Positions 9,159 through 16,904 are shown, counted from the stretch's first letter. The stretch: DNA of 37,750 nt from Desulfarculaceae bacterium JdFR-97 (GCA_002010915.1 MTPG01000071.1:14019-51768), one strand, 5' to 3'. The notes: generated by a model not told the origin, from the letters alone. Translations and numbers: made by a program.

Positions 9159-10154
9159 ATGAGGGTGATGCTTACGGGGGCCACAGGTTTTGTGGGCGGA
9201 CACCTCCTCAAGCTCCTCCTGGAGAAGGGATTTTCAATCCGATGTCTCGTCCGACCGGGACGTGAAGATCTCCTTCCCAGAGCAAGCCGGGTGGAGATCG
9301 TCCATGGAGATCTCTGCGACGCTCAAGCCGTGGAGAGGTGCGCTCGAGGATGCCGTGTCATCTTCCATGTGGCCGCCGACTATCGCTTATGGGTCCCGGA
9401 CCCCTCTAGGATGTATGCTGTTAACGTGGGTGGGACGAGGAATGTCCTCTTGGCGGCCCGAACGGCCTCCGTAGAAAGGGTGATCCACACCAGCACGGTG
9501 GGGGCCCTGGGAATCCCTCCGGACGGCTCTTGGGGTACCGAAAAGACCCCCGTCTCCCTCCATGACCTTGCAGGGCCTTATAAACGTTCCAAGTATCTGG
9601 CGGAGCAAGAGGCCCTTCATGCCGCGAAGGAAGGACTCGACGTGGTTGTGGTCAACCCAAGTACCCCCGTGGGACCTGGCGACCGTAAACCTACCCCTAC
9701 GGGGAAGATTATCGTGGACTTCCTTAATCGTCGGATGCCCGCTTATGTGGAGACGGGCCTTAATTTGATCCATGTGCGCGATGTGGCGCAGGGCCATGTG
9801 CTGGCCTTGGAACGGGGGCGCAGGGGTGAGAAGTATATCCTGGGCAACCAAAACCTCACCCTTCGGGAGATTTTTCAGATGCTCGAGGAGATCGCAATGA
9901 TCCCTGCGCCGCGCATCAAACTGCCCAGAAAACCCATCGAGATCTTGGCCATTCTCAATGAGGCCGTGAGTCGCTGGATCACCCATCGTGAGCCCCGCAT
10001 ACCGCTGGACGGGGTGCGTATGGCGGCGAAGAAGATGTTCTTCGATGCTTCCAAGGCCGTGGATGAGTTGGGGCTTCCGCAGACTCCCGTCCGCCAGGCT
10101 CTCTCGGAGGCGGTGGAGTGGTTCCGTCGAAACGGATATGTCCGGAATACCTGA
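9159..10154 (+). CDS. hpnA: Hopanoid-associated sugar epimerase HpnA (NAD-dependent epimerase/dehydratase)
   Basis: Extended short-chain dehydrogenase of 331 residues. Features in order: NAD-binding TGATGFVGGH (residues 6-15), HVAADYRLW (about 70-78), the NVGGTRNVL segment, the catalytic serine strand HTSTVGALG, and YxxxK as YKRSK (Tyr141, Lys145). The HVAADYRLWVPDP and AGPYKRSKYLAE motifs are typical of the HpnA family found in hopanoid clusters; the exact substrate of this family is not established, though a sugar or sugar-like head group is assumed. GGAG lies 9 bases upstream of the ATG. The hpnH gene two positions downstream confirms the context. Confidence 0.88.
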   Translation: MRVMLTGATGFVGGHLLKLLLEKGFSIRCLVRPGREDLLPRASRVEIVHGDLCDAQAVERCARGCRVIFHVAADYRLWVPDPSRMYAVNVGGTRNVLLAARTASVERVIHTSTVGALGIPPDGSWGTEKTPVSLHDLAGPYKRSKYLAEQEALHAAKEGLDVVVVNPSTPVGPGDRKPTPTGKIIVDFLNRRMPAYVETGLNLIHVRDVAQGHVLALERGRRGEKYILGNQNLTLREIFQMLEEIAMIPAPRIKLPRKPIEILAILNEAVSRWITHREPRIPLDGVRMAAKKMFFDASKAVDELGLPQTPVRQALSEAVEWFRRNGYVRNT

Positions 10155-10172
10155 GCGAGGAACGGATTCACC

Positions 10173-11045
10173 ATGCCTTTTGAAGAGGATTCAAGGGAAC
10201 CAGGTGGCGGCAGAAGCCAAACCTCAGGCTCACGGGACCGAAAGCTAGGCGACGAATGGGCCGACTGGGACGGCTCTGTAGATGGAGACATCGACGAGCC
10301 CAAAGGGCGATTCCTCCTCTTGGCCACCTCCATTTGGGGGCTCCTGGCGGTGGGGCTTCTGGTCCTGGCCTACCTCGTGGAACCCAGGCTGAAGCAGTGG
10401 CCGCCCTGGGTGCAGGTCCTCACTAAGGGCGCCATAAGTGTGCTCTTCGTGGCCGCCCTGGCCTATTACCTCCTGGTCCTCGTGGAGGTCCTCACGGAAC
10501 GCGTCTCCGTCCTTCCCTACGGCGCCAGCGAAAAGATGCTCCTTTGGCTCCTTCCCAAGGCCGTCTGGTTGGGAGGCAAATTCGGGCTCTCGCGTGATCG
10601 GATCGGAAACTCGTTCGTGAAGGTCAACAACGCCCTGACACGGTCCTATAGGAGGCGGATCGACGGGACCAAGCCGGTCATCCTCCTGCCACGATGCCTA
10701 AGCCGTGAGACCCGCAAGGCGATTCGGGAGATGGTGGGAGATTCCCCCTATGGTATCTACACAGTGGGAGGAGGAGAGGAGGCAAGAAAGGTCATCAGCA
10801 AGGAGCGACCCAGCTTTATCATCGCCTTGGCCTGCGAACGGGACCTGATCAGCGGGATCAGGGACGTGGCCCTTCGGATCCCTGTGATCGGAATCCCCAA
10901 CAAGCGCCCTGAAGGACCTTGCAAGAACACCTTGATCGACCTGGAGGAGTTCCGGAAGGCCCTTCAATTCGCTCGTGAGACCGCCTACCGAGGCACTCCT
11001 TCCATAAGGGAAGCCATTACCCGCACTTCGGATGACGCACCATGA
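10173..11045 (+). CDS. DUF116 membrane protein in the hopanoid operon
   Basis: A 290-residue protein of unknown function. The first 45 residues are hydrophilic and charged, followed by two membrane segments (about 47-69 and 84-107), then a cytoplasmic DUF116 domain with three conserved-looking cysteines: LLPRCLSRET (Cys175), ALACERDL (Cys221) and PEGPCKN (Cys250), spacing that could bind a metal or iron-sulfur cluster. It begins 18 bases after hpnA and overlaps hpnH by four bases (ATGA), so it is translated with them. The tight coupling to a radical SAM enzyme suggests it serves HpnH, for example as electron donor, membrane anchor or partner; this is inference. I assign the family from the domain pattern only. 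Confidence 0.8.
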   Translation: MPFEEDSREPGGGRSQTSGSRDRKLGDEWADWDGSVDGDIDEPKGRFLLLATSIWGLLAVGLLVLAYLVEPRLKQWPPWVQVLTKGAISVLFVAALAYYLLVLVEVLTERVSVLPYGASEKMLLWLLPKAVWLGGKFGLSRDRIGNSFVKVNNALTRSYRRRIDGTKPVILLPRCLSRETRKAIREMVGDSPYGIYTVGGGEEARKVISKERPSFIIALACERDLISGIRDVALRIPVIGIPNKRPEGPCKNTLIDLEEFRKALQFARETAYRGTPSIREAITRTSDDAP

Positions 11046-12040
11046 AATTTCCTCTTTCCCTTCACTGGAGTATGACCCGTTACCTCGTGAAGATGCGGCG
11101 CAAAGGGGTGGAGCGGTTTCCACTCGTGCTCATGTTGGAGCCCACCCATCGCTGCAACCTCCAATGCACCGGATGCGGCCGCATCCGGGAGTATCGAGAG
11201 ACCCTCCACATGGAACTCTCTCTGAGCCAATGTCTTGAGTCTGTACGTGAGTGTCCCGCACCTGTGGTGACCATCACTGGAGGAGAGCCCCTGCTCTATG
11301 AGGAGATCGACTCCCTGGTCAGGGAGATCCTCAGAGTAGGAAGGCACATCTATCTTTGCACCAATGGTCTACTTCTGGAGTCCTCTCTGGATCGCTTCAG
11401 ACCCTCCAGCCGCCTTACCCTTAATGTCCACCTGGACGGTCCTCCGGAAGTCCACGACCAACTGATCGGCACCCCGGGGATCTTCGAACGTGCTCTGAAT
11501 GGAATCCGTGCGGCCAAGGCGAAAGGCTTTCGAGTGACGACCAATACCACCATCTATCGGGAAACCCGGCCCGAAACCCTGGATCGACTCTTTCATGAAC
11601 TGACCCAAGTGGGCGTGGATGGACTCTTGGTTGCTCCAGCCTATCACTACGAGGCGGTGGACGACGGGATCTTCCTCACCAAGGAAGAGATCATCCAAAA
11701 GTTCCGACAGATGGAACCCGTCCTCAAACGCCATAAGATCCTCAGCACGCCTCTTTATCTCGACTTCCTCATGGGACGGAGGGCCCTTCGGTGCACCCCA
11801 TGGGGGAATCCGACCCGCAACCCTAAGGGCTGGAAGTCCCCCTGTTATCTCATCACGGACGGCCACTACCCCACATTCCAGCAGCTGATGGAGGCCACTC
11901 CCTGGGAGCGATTTGTCACAGGAGATGATCCCCGCTGCCGCAATTGCATGATGCACTGCGGATTCGAGCCCACGGTGGTCCGGGAGTTGAGCGGGAGCCT
12001 CAAGGATCTGTGGCGAATGATCCTCTGGAACCTCCAGTAG
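11042..12040 (+). CDS. hpnH: Adenosyl-hopene transferase HpnH (radical SAM)
   Basis: Radical SAM enzyme of 332 residues that joins the 5'-deoxyadenosyl group to diploptene to form adenosylhopane, the first step of C35 hopanoid side-chain synthesis. The cluster-binding motif CNLQCTGC lies at residues 38-45 (Cys38, Cys42, Cys45), followed by the SAM-binding TITGGEPL motif and LNVHLDGPPEVHD. Further cysteines near the C-terminus (PWGNPTRNPKGWKSPC and DPRCRNCMMHC) match the HpnH family. The ATG overlaps the stop of the DUF116 gene, giving a hpnA-DUF116-hpnH transcription unit. Squalene-hopene cyclase is not in the window and must be encoded elsewhere if the pathway is complete. Confidence 0.92.
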   Translation: MKFPLSLHWSMTRYLVKMRRKGVERFPLVLMLEPTHRCNLQCTGCGRIREYRETLHMELSLSQCLESVRECPAPVVTITGGEPLLYEEIDSLVREILRVGRHIYLCTNGLLLESSLDRFRPSSRLTLNVHLDGPPEVHDQLIGTPGIFERALNGIRAAKAKGFRVTTNTTIYRETRPETLDRLFHELTQVGVDGLLVAPAYHYEAVDDGIFLTKEEIIQKFRQMEPVLKRHKILSTPLYLDFLMGRRALRCTPWGNPTRNPKGWKSPCYLITDGHYPTFQQLMEATPWERFVTGDDPRCRNCMMHCGFEPTVVRELSGSLKDLWRMILWNLQ

Positions 12041-12050
12041 CCGTATAGAG

Positions 12051-12115
12051 GGCGCAAGGCCCAGGACACTAGGCTCAAGGCTGAGGGTTCAAGACTCAAG
12101 GCGCACGGTTTATGG
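12051..12115. repeat. Degenerate short-period repeat (GGCTCAAGG-like words)
   Basis: Repeated words such as GGCTCAAGGC, GGGTTCAAGA and ACTCAAGGCGC follow each other with a loose period of 7-9 bases just after hpnH. A similar run is present in reverse orientation at about 8822-8865. It has no coding potential. Confidence 0.45.
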
Positions 12116-12134
12116 TGCATAGCAATTTCGTCGA

Positions 12135-12423
12135 CGCTTATTCACTTAGCTCCGAATTTGTTACAAGTTACAAAGAAGGATGTCCCTGGAGCGAATATTC
12201 GAGATTTTTCGGGGCGCCCCCGCCTTGGCGAATCCCTCACTTGGGCGGGACCGAAGGGCGGATTTCCGGGCTTTGCGGCCGTTAGGCCGATTCCGGGAAT
12301 CCGAATCCCGCCGTAAAGGCGGGACAGCCTAGAGCAGGCCGAAAAATATCGCCAGTGAGAACAAGGGACATCCTTCTTTGTTCAACGCCTAAATGAGTCC
12401 CTGCTGAGCTAAGTGAATAAGCG
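12135..12423. mobile_element. MITE-like palindromic element with perfect terminal inverted repeats
   Basis: The element is bounded by a perfect 17-base inverted repeat: CGCTTATTCACTTAGCT at 12135-12151 and its complement at 12407-12423. Inside lies a second perfect 18-base pair, ACAAAGAAGGATGTCCCT at 12170-12187 and its complement at 12364-12381, and further inward GATTTTTCGG pairs with CCGAAAAATATC. The GC-rich centre holds smaller hairpins. It has no open frame, so it would be a non-autonomous element (MITE) or a very large stem-loop RNA. I could not see an obvious target-site duplication at the ends. It separates hpnH from the CruF-like gene and may end or stabilise the hpnH transcript. 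Confidence 0.7.
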
Positions 12424-12435
12424 GATTCTCGTAGT

Positions 12436-12453
12436 CGCGGGCCTCAGCCCGCG
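12436..12453. repeat. GGGC/GCCC hairpin repeat unit
   Basis: Perfect hairpin CGCGGGC-CTCA-GCCCGCG in the sequence TAGTCGCGGGCCTCAGCC. It belongs to the group of REP-like units of the form GGCT(n)AGCC also seen at 21858, 22675, 22700 and 36128. It sits 70 bases upstream of the CruF-like gene. Confidence 0.6.
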
Positions 12454-12523
12454 CAACGTAGAAAACAGCCTTGCAGTCATTCTCACTGCCTGCAACGAAC
12501 TTCATGACGCATCCGGGTAAGTA

Positions 12524-13327
12524 ATGGAAGCACTCCTCGGGACGATCATCCTGCGCCCATACGTCTTTCTTTTTTTGGCCTGTTATTTGATCGGGGCTTC
12601 CCTTCAGTTCGGCATCCGGCCAGCAATGCTCTTCATACCGGTGGGCTACCTCATCGCCCTCGCATCGGAATGGTCCTCCACACATTGGGGGTTTCCCTAT
12701 GGATTGTACGGCTACGTTCCCGCCACGGCGGGAACGGAGATCTGGGTCTTGGGTGTTCCCTTCATGGACTCGCTCTCCTATGTGTTCCTTTCGGCCTCCA
12801 GCTACAGCACGGCCCTCTTCCTGTGGAGGCCCATCCGGAAGGGAACCAACGGTTGGCAGATCGGCCTGCCCGAGGGCCCTGAGAAACCGTGGGCTCCCAT
12901 CCTGCTGGGGAGTCTTCTTACGGTCTTTCTGGATGTGATCATCGATCCTGTAGCCCTCCGGGGGGATCGTTGGTTTCTGGGAAAGATCTACGCCTACCCC
13001 CTGGAAGGTCCCTATTTCGGTGTTCCCCTGAGCAATTTTGGGGGCTGGCTGATGGTTGGCTTTGTGCTCATCCTCAGTCTTCGTCTTCTCCATGGATGGG
13101 AGGGTAGTGGAAAGCACAGGTACCACAAGCCGTGGGCGCCCCTTTGGGGCCCTGTCCTCTATCTGGGGATCTTGGTCTTTAATCTGACTGTCACCTTCTG
13201 GATCGGAGAGATCACCTTGGGTCTGGTGGGAGCCTTTTTGACAGGGCTGTTGGTGACGCTGGGAGGTTTCTGGACCCTATCCAAGATATCTCTGGAGTCC
13301 ACCCCGAAGGATCACGAGGAGAGATAG
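12524..13327 (+). CDS. CruF-like carotenoid biosynthesis membrane protein (DUF422)
   Basis: Integral membrane protein of 267 residues with about seven hydrophobic segments. The polar motifs SEWSSTHWGFPYGLYGY, GVPFMDSLSYVFL, LDVIIDPVA and YFGVPLSNFGGW are characteristic of the CruF/DUF422 family, whose characterised members hydrate carotenoid ends (gamma-carotene 1'-hydroxylase, bisanhydrobacterioruberin hydratase). The conserved acidic and histidine residues in these loops are the likely active site. In this window no other carotenoid gene is present; its neighbours act on hopanoids, so a hopanoid or other isoprenoid substrate is possible. The ATG has only a weak ribosome site. Its 3' end overlaps the convergent hpnG by 16 bases. 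Confidence 0.82.
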   Translation: MEALLGTIILRPYVFLFLACYLIGASLQFGIRPAMLFIPVGYLIALASEWSSTHWGFPYGLYGYVPATAGTEIWVLGVPFMDSLSYVFLSASSYSTALFLWRPIRKGTNGWQIGLPEGPEKPWAPILLGSLLTVFLDVIIDPVALRGDRWFLGKIYAYPLEGPYFGVPLSNFGGWLMVGFVLILSLRLLHGWEGSGKHRYHKPWAPLWGPVLYLGILVFNLTVTFWIGEITLGLVGAFLTGLLVTLGGFWTLSKISLESTPKDHEER

Positions 13328-14067
13328 GCCTCCAAGATCGGCCACAGGACTGTCCCGAGTGCTCGGCTGGCCGAGAGGGCGTTTCGTGCCATCCGAGCTA
13401 TCTGGTATATGCCTCCTGGTCGACGCATAAGGTCTCGAAGGATGAGCCTTCCGCTAAGCCGGAGGGATTCGTCCATCCATTCACGGATCCGTTCCTCCAC
13501 TGGATCGAACAGGGTGTCGGAGATGGAACGAATCGCTGCCAATGGGACCTCCCTGGCGCAGAGGGCCTCGCATAGATAATAGGTCTCCATGTCGACCACA
13601 GCGGGCATGAACTCCTCGGGGAGGATTTCGGCCAGCTGCACCTTGCTCGCGGGTGCATCCACCGAGACCACCCCTCCGCCAAGATGAACCCTTTGGGACC
13701 TCCCTCCCCATGTCTCCGGCCGCGGAGGGAGATGCGTCATACAAGGGGGAGAAAGGGTCCCGACCATCTCGTGGAAACGGGTGACCCTGTCGGCCGCCAC
13801 CACATGGCCGACGCCCAGCTCCGAATGAAGCCCCCCGGCGAACCCTACGGAGAGAAGTGCGCGCGGGGAAAGATCCTCCAGGATCTCCTCCAGCCCCTCC
13901 ATGGCCCTTGCCGCGCCCATCCCCGTGACGATCCAACGGATCCGGATCCCACCTTCCACCCTCTCGTAGATGCAGCGGCCCGATGAACTCCTTCGCATAG
14001 TCCACCCCTTGCGCCTCAAGAGAGGCCACCCTTCCATGCGAAGAGCCGTTAAGATCCCGATATCCAT
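13312..14067 (-). CDS. hpnG: Hopanoid-associated phosphorylase/nucleosidase HpnG
   Basis: A 251-residue member of the nucleoside phosphorylase/nucleosidase superfamily. In the C35 hopanoid pathway HpnG removes adenine from adenosylhopane to give ribosylhopane or its phosphate. Visible motifs are IGILTALRMEG at the N-terminus, the TGMGAARA phosphate/ribose loop, LSVGFAGGL, the VVDMETYYLCEAL motif that binds the ribose hydroxyls, and SISDT near the C-terminus (the catalytic aspartate position of MTA/SAH-type nucleosidases). I choose the ATG at 14067 because the conserved first strand starts there (an ATG at 14076 is equally possible); the open frame extends to 14400 but that part has no family features and overlaps a pseudogene on the other strand. 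It runs convergent to the CruF-like gene with overlapping 3' ends. Confidence 0.85.
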   Translation of the reverse strand: MDIGILTALRMEGWPLLRRKGWTMRRSSSGRCIYERVEGGIRIRWIVTGMGAARAMEGLEEILEDLSPRALLSVGFAGGLHSELGVGHVVAADRVTRFHEMVGTLSPPCMTHLPPRPETWGGRSQRVHLGGGVVSVDAPASKVQLAEILPEEFMPAVVDMETYYLCEALCAREVPLAAIRSISDTLFDPVEERIREWMDESLRLSGRLILRDLMRRPGGIYQIARMARNALSASRALGTVLWPILEAYLSS

Positions 14068-14161
14068 GCCGCGCATAGTTGATGGCTGTCCCGCCTTAAT
14101 ACCCGCCCTCTTCCGGTCGATATGATAAAACAAGGCGGATGAAACATCCAGGAGATCTGTA

Positions 14162-14512
14162 TCTCCCGAACATGTTCCCATCTTTGCCATCCGAGGGGAG
14201 ATTCGTCGAATCGAGGAGCTCTGGGAAACCAACCTAACCTCATGCAACAGAGACGGATCGAAGAGGACCTGCAGGCGATATACCGATGGGATCCTGGAAT
14301 ATACGGGCCGAGGAGGAGAGTTTTTCGGGAAGGAACGCTTTGAGGAGCAGATCGTGAGGCTGCGCAGCCTGCCTCTCGGGAGGATGGTCGCAGCTCTCAC
14401 GGACGTCCTGAAGAAATGCGGCTATCCTTCGGAGCCGAAGAAGGAGGAAACCGCCCCTTTTCCTGGTGGCATCAGTCAGGAGACTGCGGACTGGATAGAG
14501 GACCAGCTCTGA
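14162..14512 (+). pseudogene. Remnant of a SpoIIE/PP2C-type phosphatase
   Basis: The frame ending at the TGA at 14512 reads YTDGILEYTGRGGEFFGKER and then LRSLPLGRMVAALTDVLKKCGY, the C-terminal pattern of PP2C/SpoIIE phosphatases (YTDGLxE.. GEFFGEER). Upstream fragments in two frames (GEIRRIEELWETN; then MQQRRIEEDLQA from 14242) look like the linker and coiled-coil that normally precede the phosphatase domain, but most of the catalytic domain is missing. The gene is therefore broken by an internal deletion and at least one frameshift. It overlaps the region just upstream of hpnG on the other strand. Confidence 0.6.
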
Positions 14513-14544
14513 GCGTCTGTCTTCGGCACATCTGAGCGGGGGAG

Positions 14545-14716
14545 ATGAAAAAGGGCAAGGCGCTGACGGCCCATGCCATAAAGGGAAGCGCGAGCACTTC
14601 CTGCAGGCAAGGATGGACGACTATCTCTCAAAACCGATCACACCGGATGGCCTCTTCTCAATGGGCTGGAGAACTCCATGGAAGAGCTCAATGGGCGTTG
14701 GGGAGGTGCTTCGTAG
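14545..14716 (+). pseudogene. Remnant of a response-regulator receiver (REC) domain
   Basis: The frame from the ATG at 14545 reads ALTAHAIKG, then a shifted frame continues KREHFLQARMDDYLSKPI and PDGLF, and a third frame gives LENSMEELNGRWGG to a stop at 14716. Together they match the last third of a receiver domain (LTAHAxKGDRExxLxAGMDDYLxKPI), as found at the end of hybrid sensor kinases. At least two frameshifts are needed, so it cannot be functional. It directly follows the phosphatase remnant and may come from the same or a neighbouring signalling gene. Confidence 0.6.
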
Positions 14717-15185
14717 ACCGGAATCTCTGTCTCAATAATGGCTCTCATCATCCATATGGTGTATTTTGTCTATCTCGTCCGTTTCGTGCGTGGGTTTAAC
14801 CGCTCACTCCCTTCGTATTTCATCTCCACGGTCTCAAAAGAATCCTCGAATACCTTGAGGATTACATTCCCTTAGCCCATTAGCGGACCTGATTCGATAA
14901 TGAATCACATCCCCCCAGTAAACGCACCCCGGAAACACCCTGCTTTCCATCCTCTCTCTGCATCCCCTCCCTAAACAAAGCCCTACGCTCTCCTCCATTC
15001 TCTTTGGCGGAAAGCCTTCCCCATTTATTCAAATCCTTGACTCACCCATCCCCACCTTAGGTAGAAGCGACCTCTCCGTGGCGGCAATTTACCCATTTTT
15101 TTCCTTGAGGCAAAATGCGCAAAAATCATCCAATCATCCAGACAACCAGATACACCGGATAAACCGGACCCCCGGGTTATCAATC
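14717..15185. other. Intergenic region with two short period-9 repeat runs
   Basis: No gene is supported here. The sequence contains three units of a period-9 repeat at 14764-14790 (TTTTGTCTA, TCTCGTCCG, TTTCGTGCG) and four at 15137-15171 in the opposite orientation (ending ACCAGATAC, ACCGGATAA, ACCGGACCC), both described under the array at 35879. The rest is C/T-rich and probably decayed coding sequence. Confidence 0.5.
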
Positions 15186-15214
15186 TTGACACGGTCCTTG
15201 GATATGGATAAGTT
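15186..15214 (+). promoter_or_regulatory. Possible promoter of vapBC
   Basis: A consensus TTGACA (15186-15191) is followed after 17 bases by TAAGTT; the overlapping GATAAG is an alternative -10. The -35 box is perfect but the -10 is weak, which fits a promoter repressed and tuned by the antitoxin. The AT-rich sequence just downstream (TTTATATGTATAT) could be part of an operator. Confidence 0.35.
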
Positions 15215-15248
15215 TTAAGGAAAGTTTATATGTATATGGAGTATGGCA

Positions 15249-15455
15249 ATGAAGAAAACCACAGTGGTCATCGACGAGAAACTCCTCGCCGAGGCCATGG
15301 AGGCCATGGGGGCCAAGTCAATCCGCGAGGCCATCGAGACGGCCCTTAGGGCCGCGGTCAACAAGAAAAAACAGGAGGCCTTGGCCGCCGCGCTGGGCAC
15401 CTTTGAGCTGGATTTGACCCTGGAGGAGCTGGAAGAGCTGCGCAATGCCCATTGA
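15249..15455 (+). CDS. vapB: VapB-family antitoxin
   Basis: A 68-residue antitoxin of a type II toxin-antitoxin pair. It starts MKKTTVVIDEKLL (a beta strand as in ribbon-helix-helix DNA-binding proteins), continues with the helix EAMGAKSIREAIETALR and ends with an acidic toxin-binding tail (TLEELEELRNAH). GGAG lies 7 bases before the ATG at 15249; an ATG six bases earlier has the purine tract too close. It overlaps vapC by 11 bases. It should neutralise VapC and repress the operon. Confidence 0.88.
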   Translation: MKKTTVVIDEKLLAEAMEAMGAKSIREAIETALRAAVNKKKQEALAAALGTFELDLTLEELEELRNAH

Positions 15456-15867
15456 TCGCTTTCTCGTGGACACTTCGGTCTGGATCTTCGCATTGAGGAG
15501 GGATCCTATCCCCTCGATCCGGGAGCGGATCGGGCGCCTCCTCAATGCGAACGCCGTCTTGATCACCAGGATCATCCAGCTGGAGATCCTGGGCGGTGCC
15601 AGGACCGAGCGGGAATTCCACCGATTGAAGTCCCTCCTGGATGCCCTCGATCGGGTGGAGGCGGAACGCCCTGTCTGGGAGCGGGCGTACGGGCTTGCCT
15701 TCACGTTGAAACGCAAGGGCATCACCGTCCCCTATACGGACATCCTGATTGCAGCCTGTGCCATGGCCTCGGGCTCCACCTTAGTGCACGCAGATGCCCA
15801 CTTCGACCTGATGTCCGAACACGTGGACCTTCAGGTGGAAAGCCTCGTTGCGGAGGTTCAAAATTGA
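15445..15867 (+). CDS. vapC: VapC-family PIN-domain ribonuclease toxin
   Basis: A 140-residue PIN-domain endoribonuclease; family members cut tRNA or rRNA when released from the antitoxin. The acidic active site is present: FLVDTSVWI (Asp9), IIQLEILGG (Glu47), YTDILIAACAM (Asp99) and HADAHFDLM (Asp117/Asp121). The start overlaps the end of vapB by 11 bases, giving the usual coupled order antitoxin-toxin. All key residues are intact, so the toxin is likely active. The pair sits among gene remnants and repeats, consistent with an acquired module. Confidence 0.92.
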   Translation: MPIDRFLVDTSVWIFALRRDPIPSIRERIGRLLNANAVLITRIIQLEILGGARTEREFHRLKSLLDALDRVEAERPVWERAYGLAFTLKRKGITVPYTDILIAACAMASGSTLVHADAHFDLMSEHVDLQVESLVAEVQN

Positions 15868-15968
15868 GGACGTCCGTGAAATTTTGGGTATGGTCTATAT
15901 TGAAAGTGGCACGCTCATCTCTTGGGTCGGGAAGATGGCAAGCAATCCCTTGCCACAGGAGGTAGACC

Positions 15969-16167
15969 GTGCTGGAGCAAGAGGTACATATCGTACTTGG
16001 GTTTCGTTTGGCAATGGGCGAAGTGATTCTCGGCAAGGTTGTCTATACGCTTCAGAAGCCTTCGGGATCCGCTTATGCTTCGGATCCTTGAGGCCATATT
16101 GATGGGCTATGACGATATTATCTGTGACCAGCTCCTTGGAAAGTGTGGAAAGGGAAAGGTGCCATGA
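15969..16167 (+). pseudogene. Frameshifted small gene coupled to the HDAC-family gene
   Basis: A GTG at 15969 has a perfect AGGAGG six bases upstream. The frame reads LEQEVHIVLGFRLAMGEVIL and KVVYTLQK, then stops at 16091. The next frame, open from 16027, reads RDPLMLRILEAILMGYDD and IICDQLLGKCGKGKVP and stops at 16167, overlapping the ATG of the HDAC gene by four bases (ATGA). A single frameshift joins the two into a roughly 65-residue protein with strong start and coupled stop, so an intact ancestor is very likely. A near-duplicate CTTCGGGATCC / CTTCGGATCC lies in the shift zone. I recognise no family; it could also be a programmed frameshift or a sequencing error. Confidence 0.5.
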
Positions 16168-16904
16168 AGGTCGTGTTTCACGAGGAATTCCATCGCTGCT
16201 ATACGCCTGACCCTGCAGCGGCCCAAGGCCGGATGGAGGCCGTTGTGGAGGCCGTTGGAGACCGCTTTTCCTTTGTGAAGGCCCGACCCGCCACGTCCGA
16301 GCAGATAGGAAGGGCCCACAGCTCACGGCATATGAAATCTGTGTCCTCCGCAGGGCTCTATGAGATCGCCGCCCTTGCGGCCGGGGGCGCTGTCCAGGCC
16401 GCCCTCATTGGAATGAAGGAGCCTGCCTTCGCCCTGATCCGACCCCCCGGCCACCACGCCTCCAGGGATCACAGCTGGGGATTTTGCTATTTCAACAACA
16501 TGGCCATCGCGCTGCTGGAGCTTCGGGCCCAAAGACTCATCCGAAGCGCCTTGGTCCTGGACATCGATCTCCACTTCGGCGACGGAACCGTGGACATCTT
16601 GGGAGGCCAGGGCTGGGTGCGAATCCACAACCCCTCCTCAAGGGACCGTGAGCTTTACCTGAAAGAGGTGGAGGAGGCCATCGCCGGAGAACCTGTGGAC
16701 ATGATCGGAGTCTCCGCGGGATTCGACTATCACCAAGACGACTGGGGAGGGCTCCTCACAACCGAGGATTACGGGCAAATCGCCCGTTGGGTCCGCAAGG
16801 CAGCATCCCAATGGGGCAGCGGGTGTTTCGCTGTGTTGGAAGGGGGATATAACCATCAAGTCCTAGGGGAAAATGTGGTGGCCTTTCTTGAAGGGCTATC
16901 ATAG
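16164..16904 (+). CDS. Histone deacetylase/acetylpolyamine amidohydrolase family protein
   Basis: Zinc-dependent amidohydrolase of 246 residues, shorter than typical family members (about 300-370). Active-site pieces are present: LIRPPGHHAS with the two histidines (His97, His98), the metal-binding LDIDLHFGDGT (Asp135, His137) and SAGFDYH with the third metal ligand (Asp188), then LEGGYN near the end. The second histidine of the usual DxDxHHG motif is replaced by phenylalanine. The substrate cannot be told from sequence; bacterial homologues deacetylate polyamines, acetoin-related protein lysines or other small amides. I choose the ATG at 16164 with GGGAAAGG just upstream; it overlaps the stop of the preceding frameshifted small gene. 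Confidence 0.88.
   Translation: MKVVFHEEFHRCYTPDPAAAQGRMEAVVEAVGDRFSFVKARPATSEQIGRAHSSRHMKSVSSAGLYEIAALAAGGAVQAALIGMKEPAFALIRPPGHHASRDHSWGFCYFNNMAIALLELRAQRLIRSALVLDIDLHFGDGTVDILGGQGWVRIHNPSSRDRELYLKEVEEAIAGEPVDMIGVSAGFDYHQDDWGGLLTTEDYGQIARWVRKAASQWGSGCFAVLEGGYNHQVLGENVVAFLEGLS

Noticed and set aside
13984-14400. N-terminal extension of hpnG up to 14400
   Set aside because: Residues upstream of MDIGILTAL have no family similarity and the DNA contains the plus-strand phosphatase remnant.
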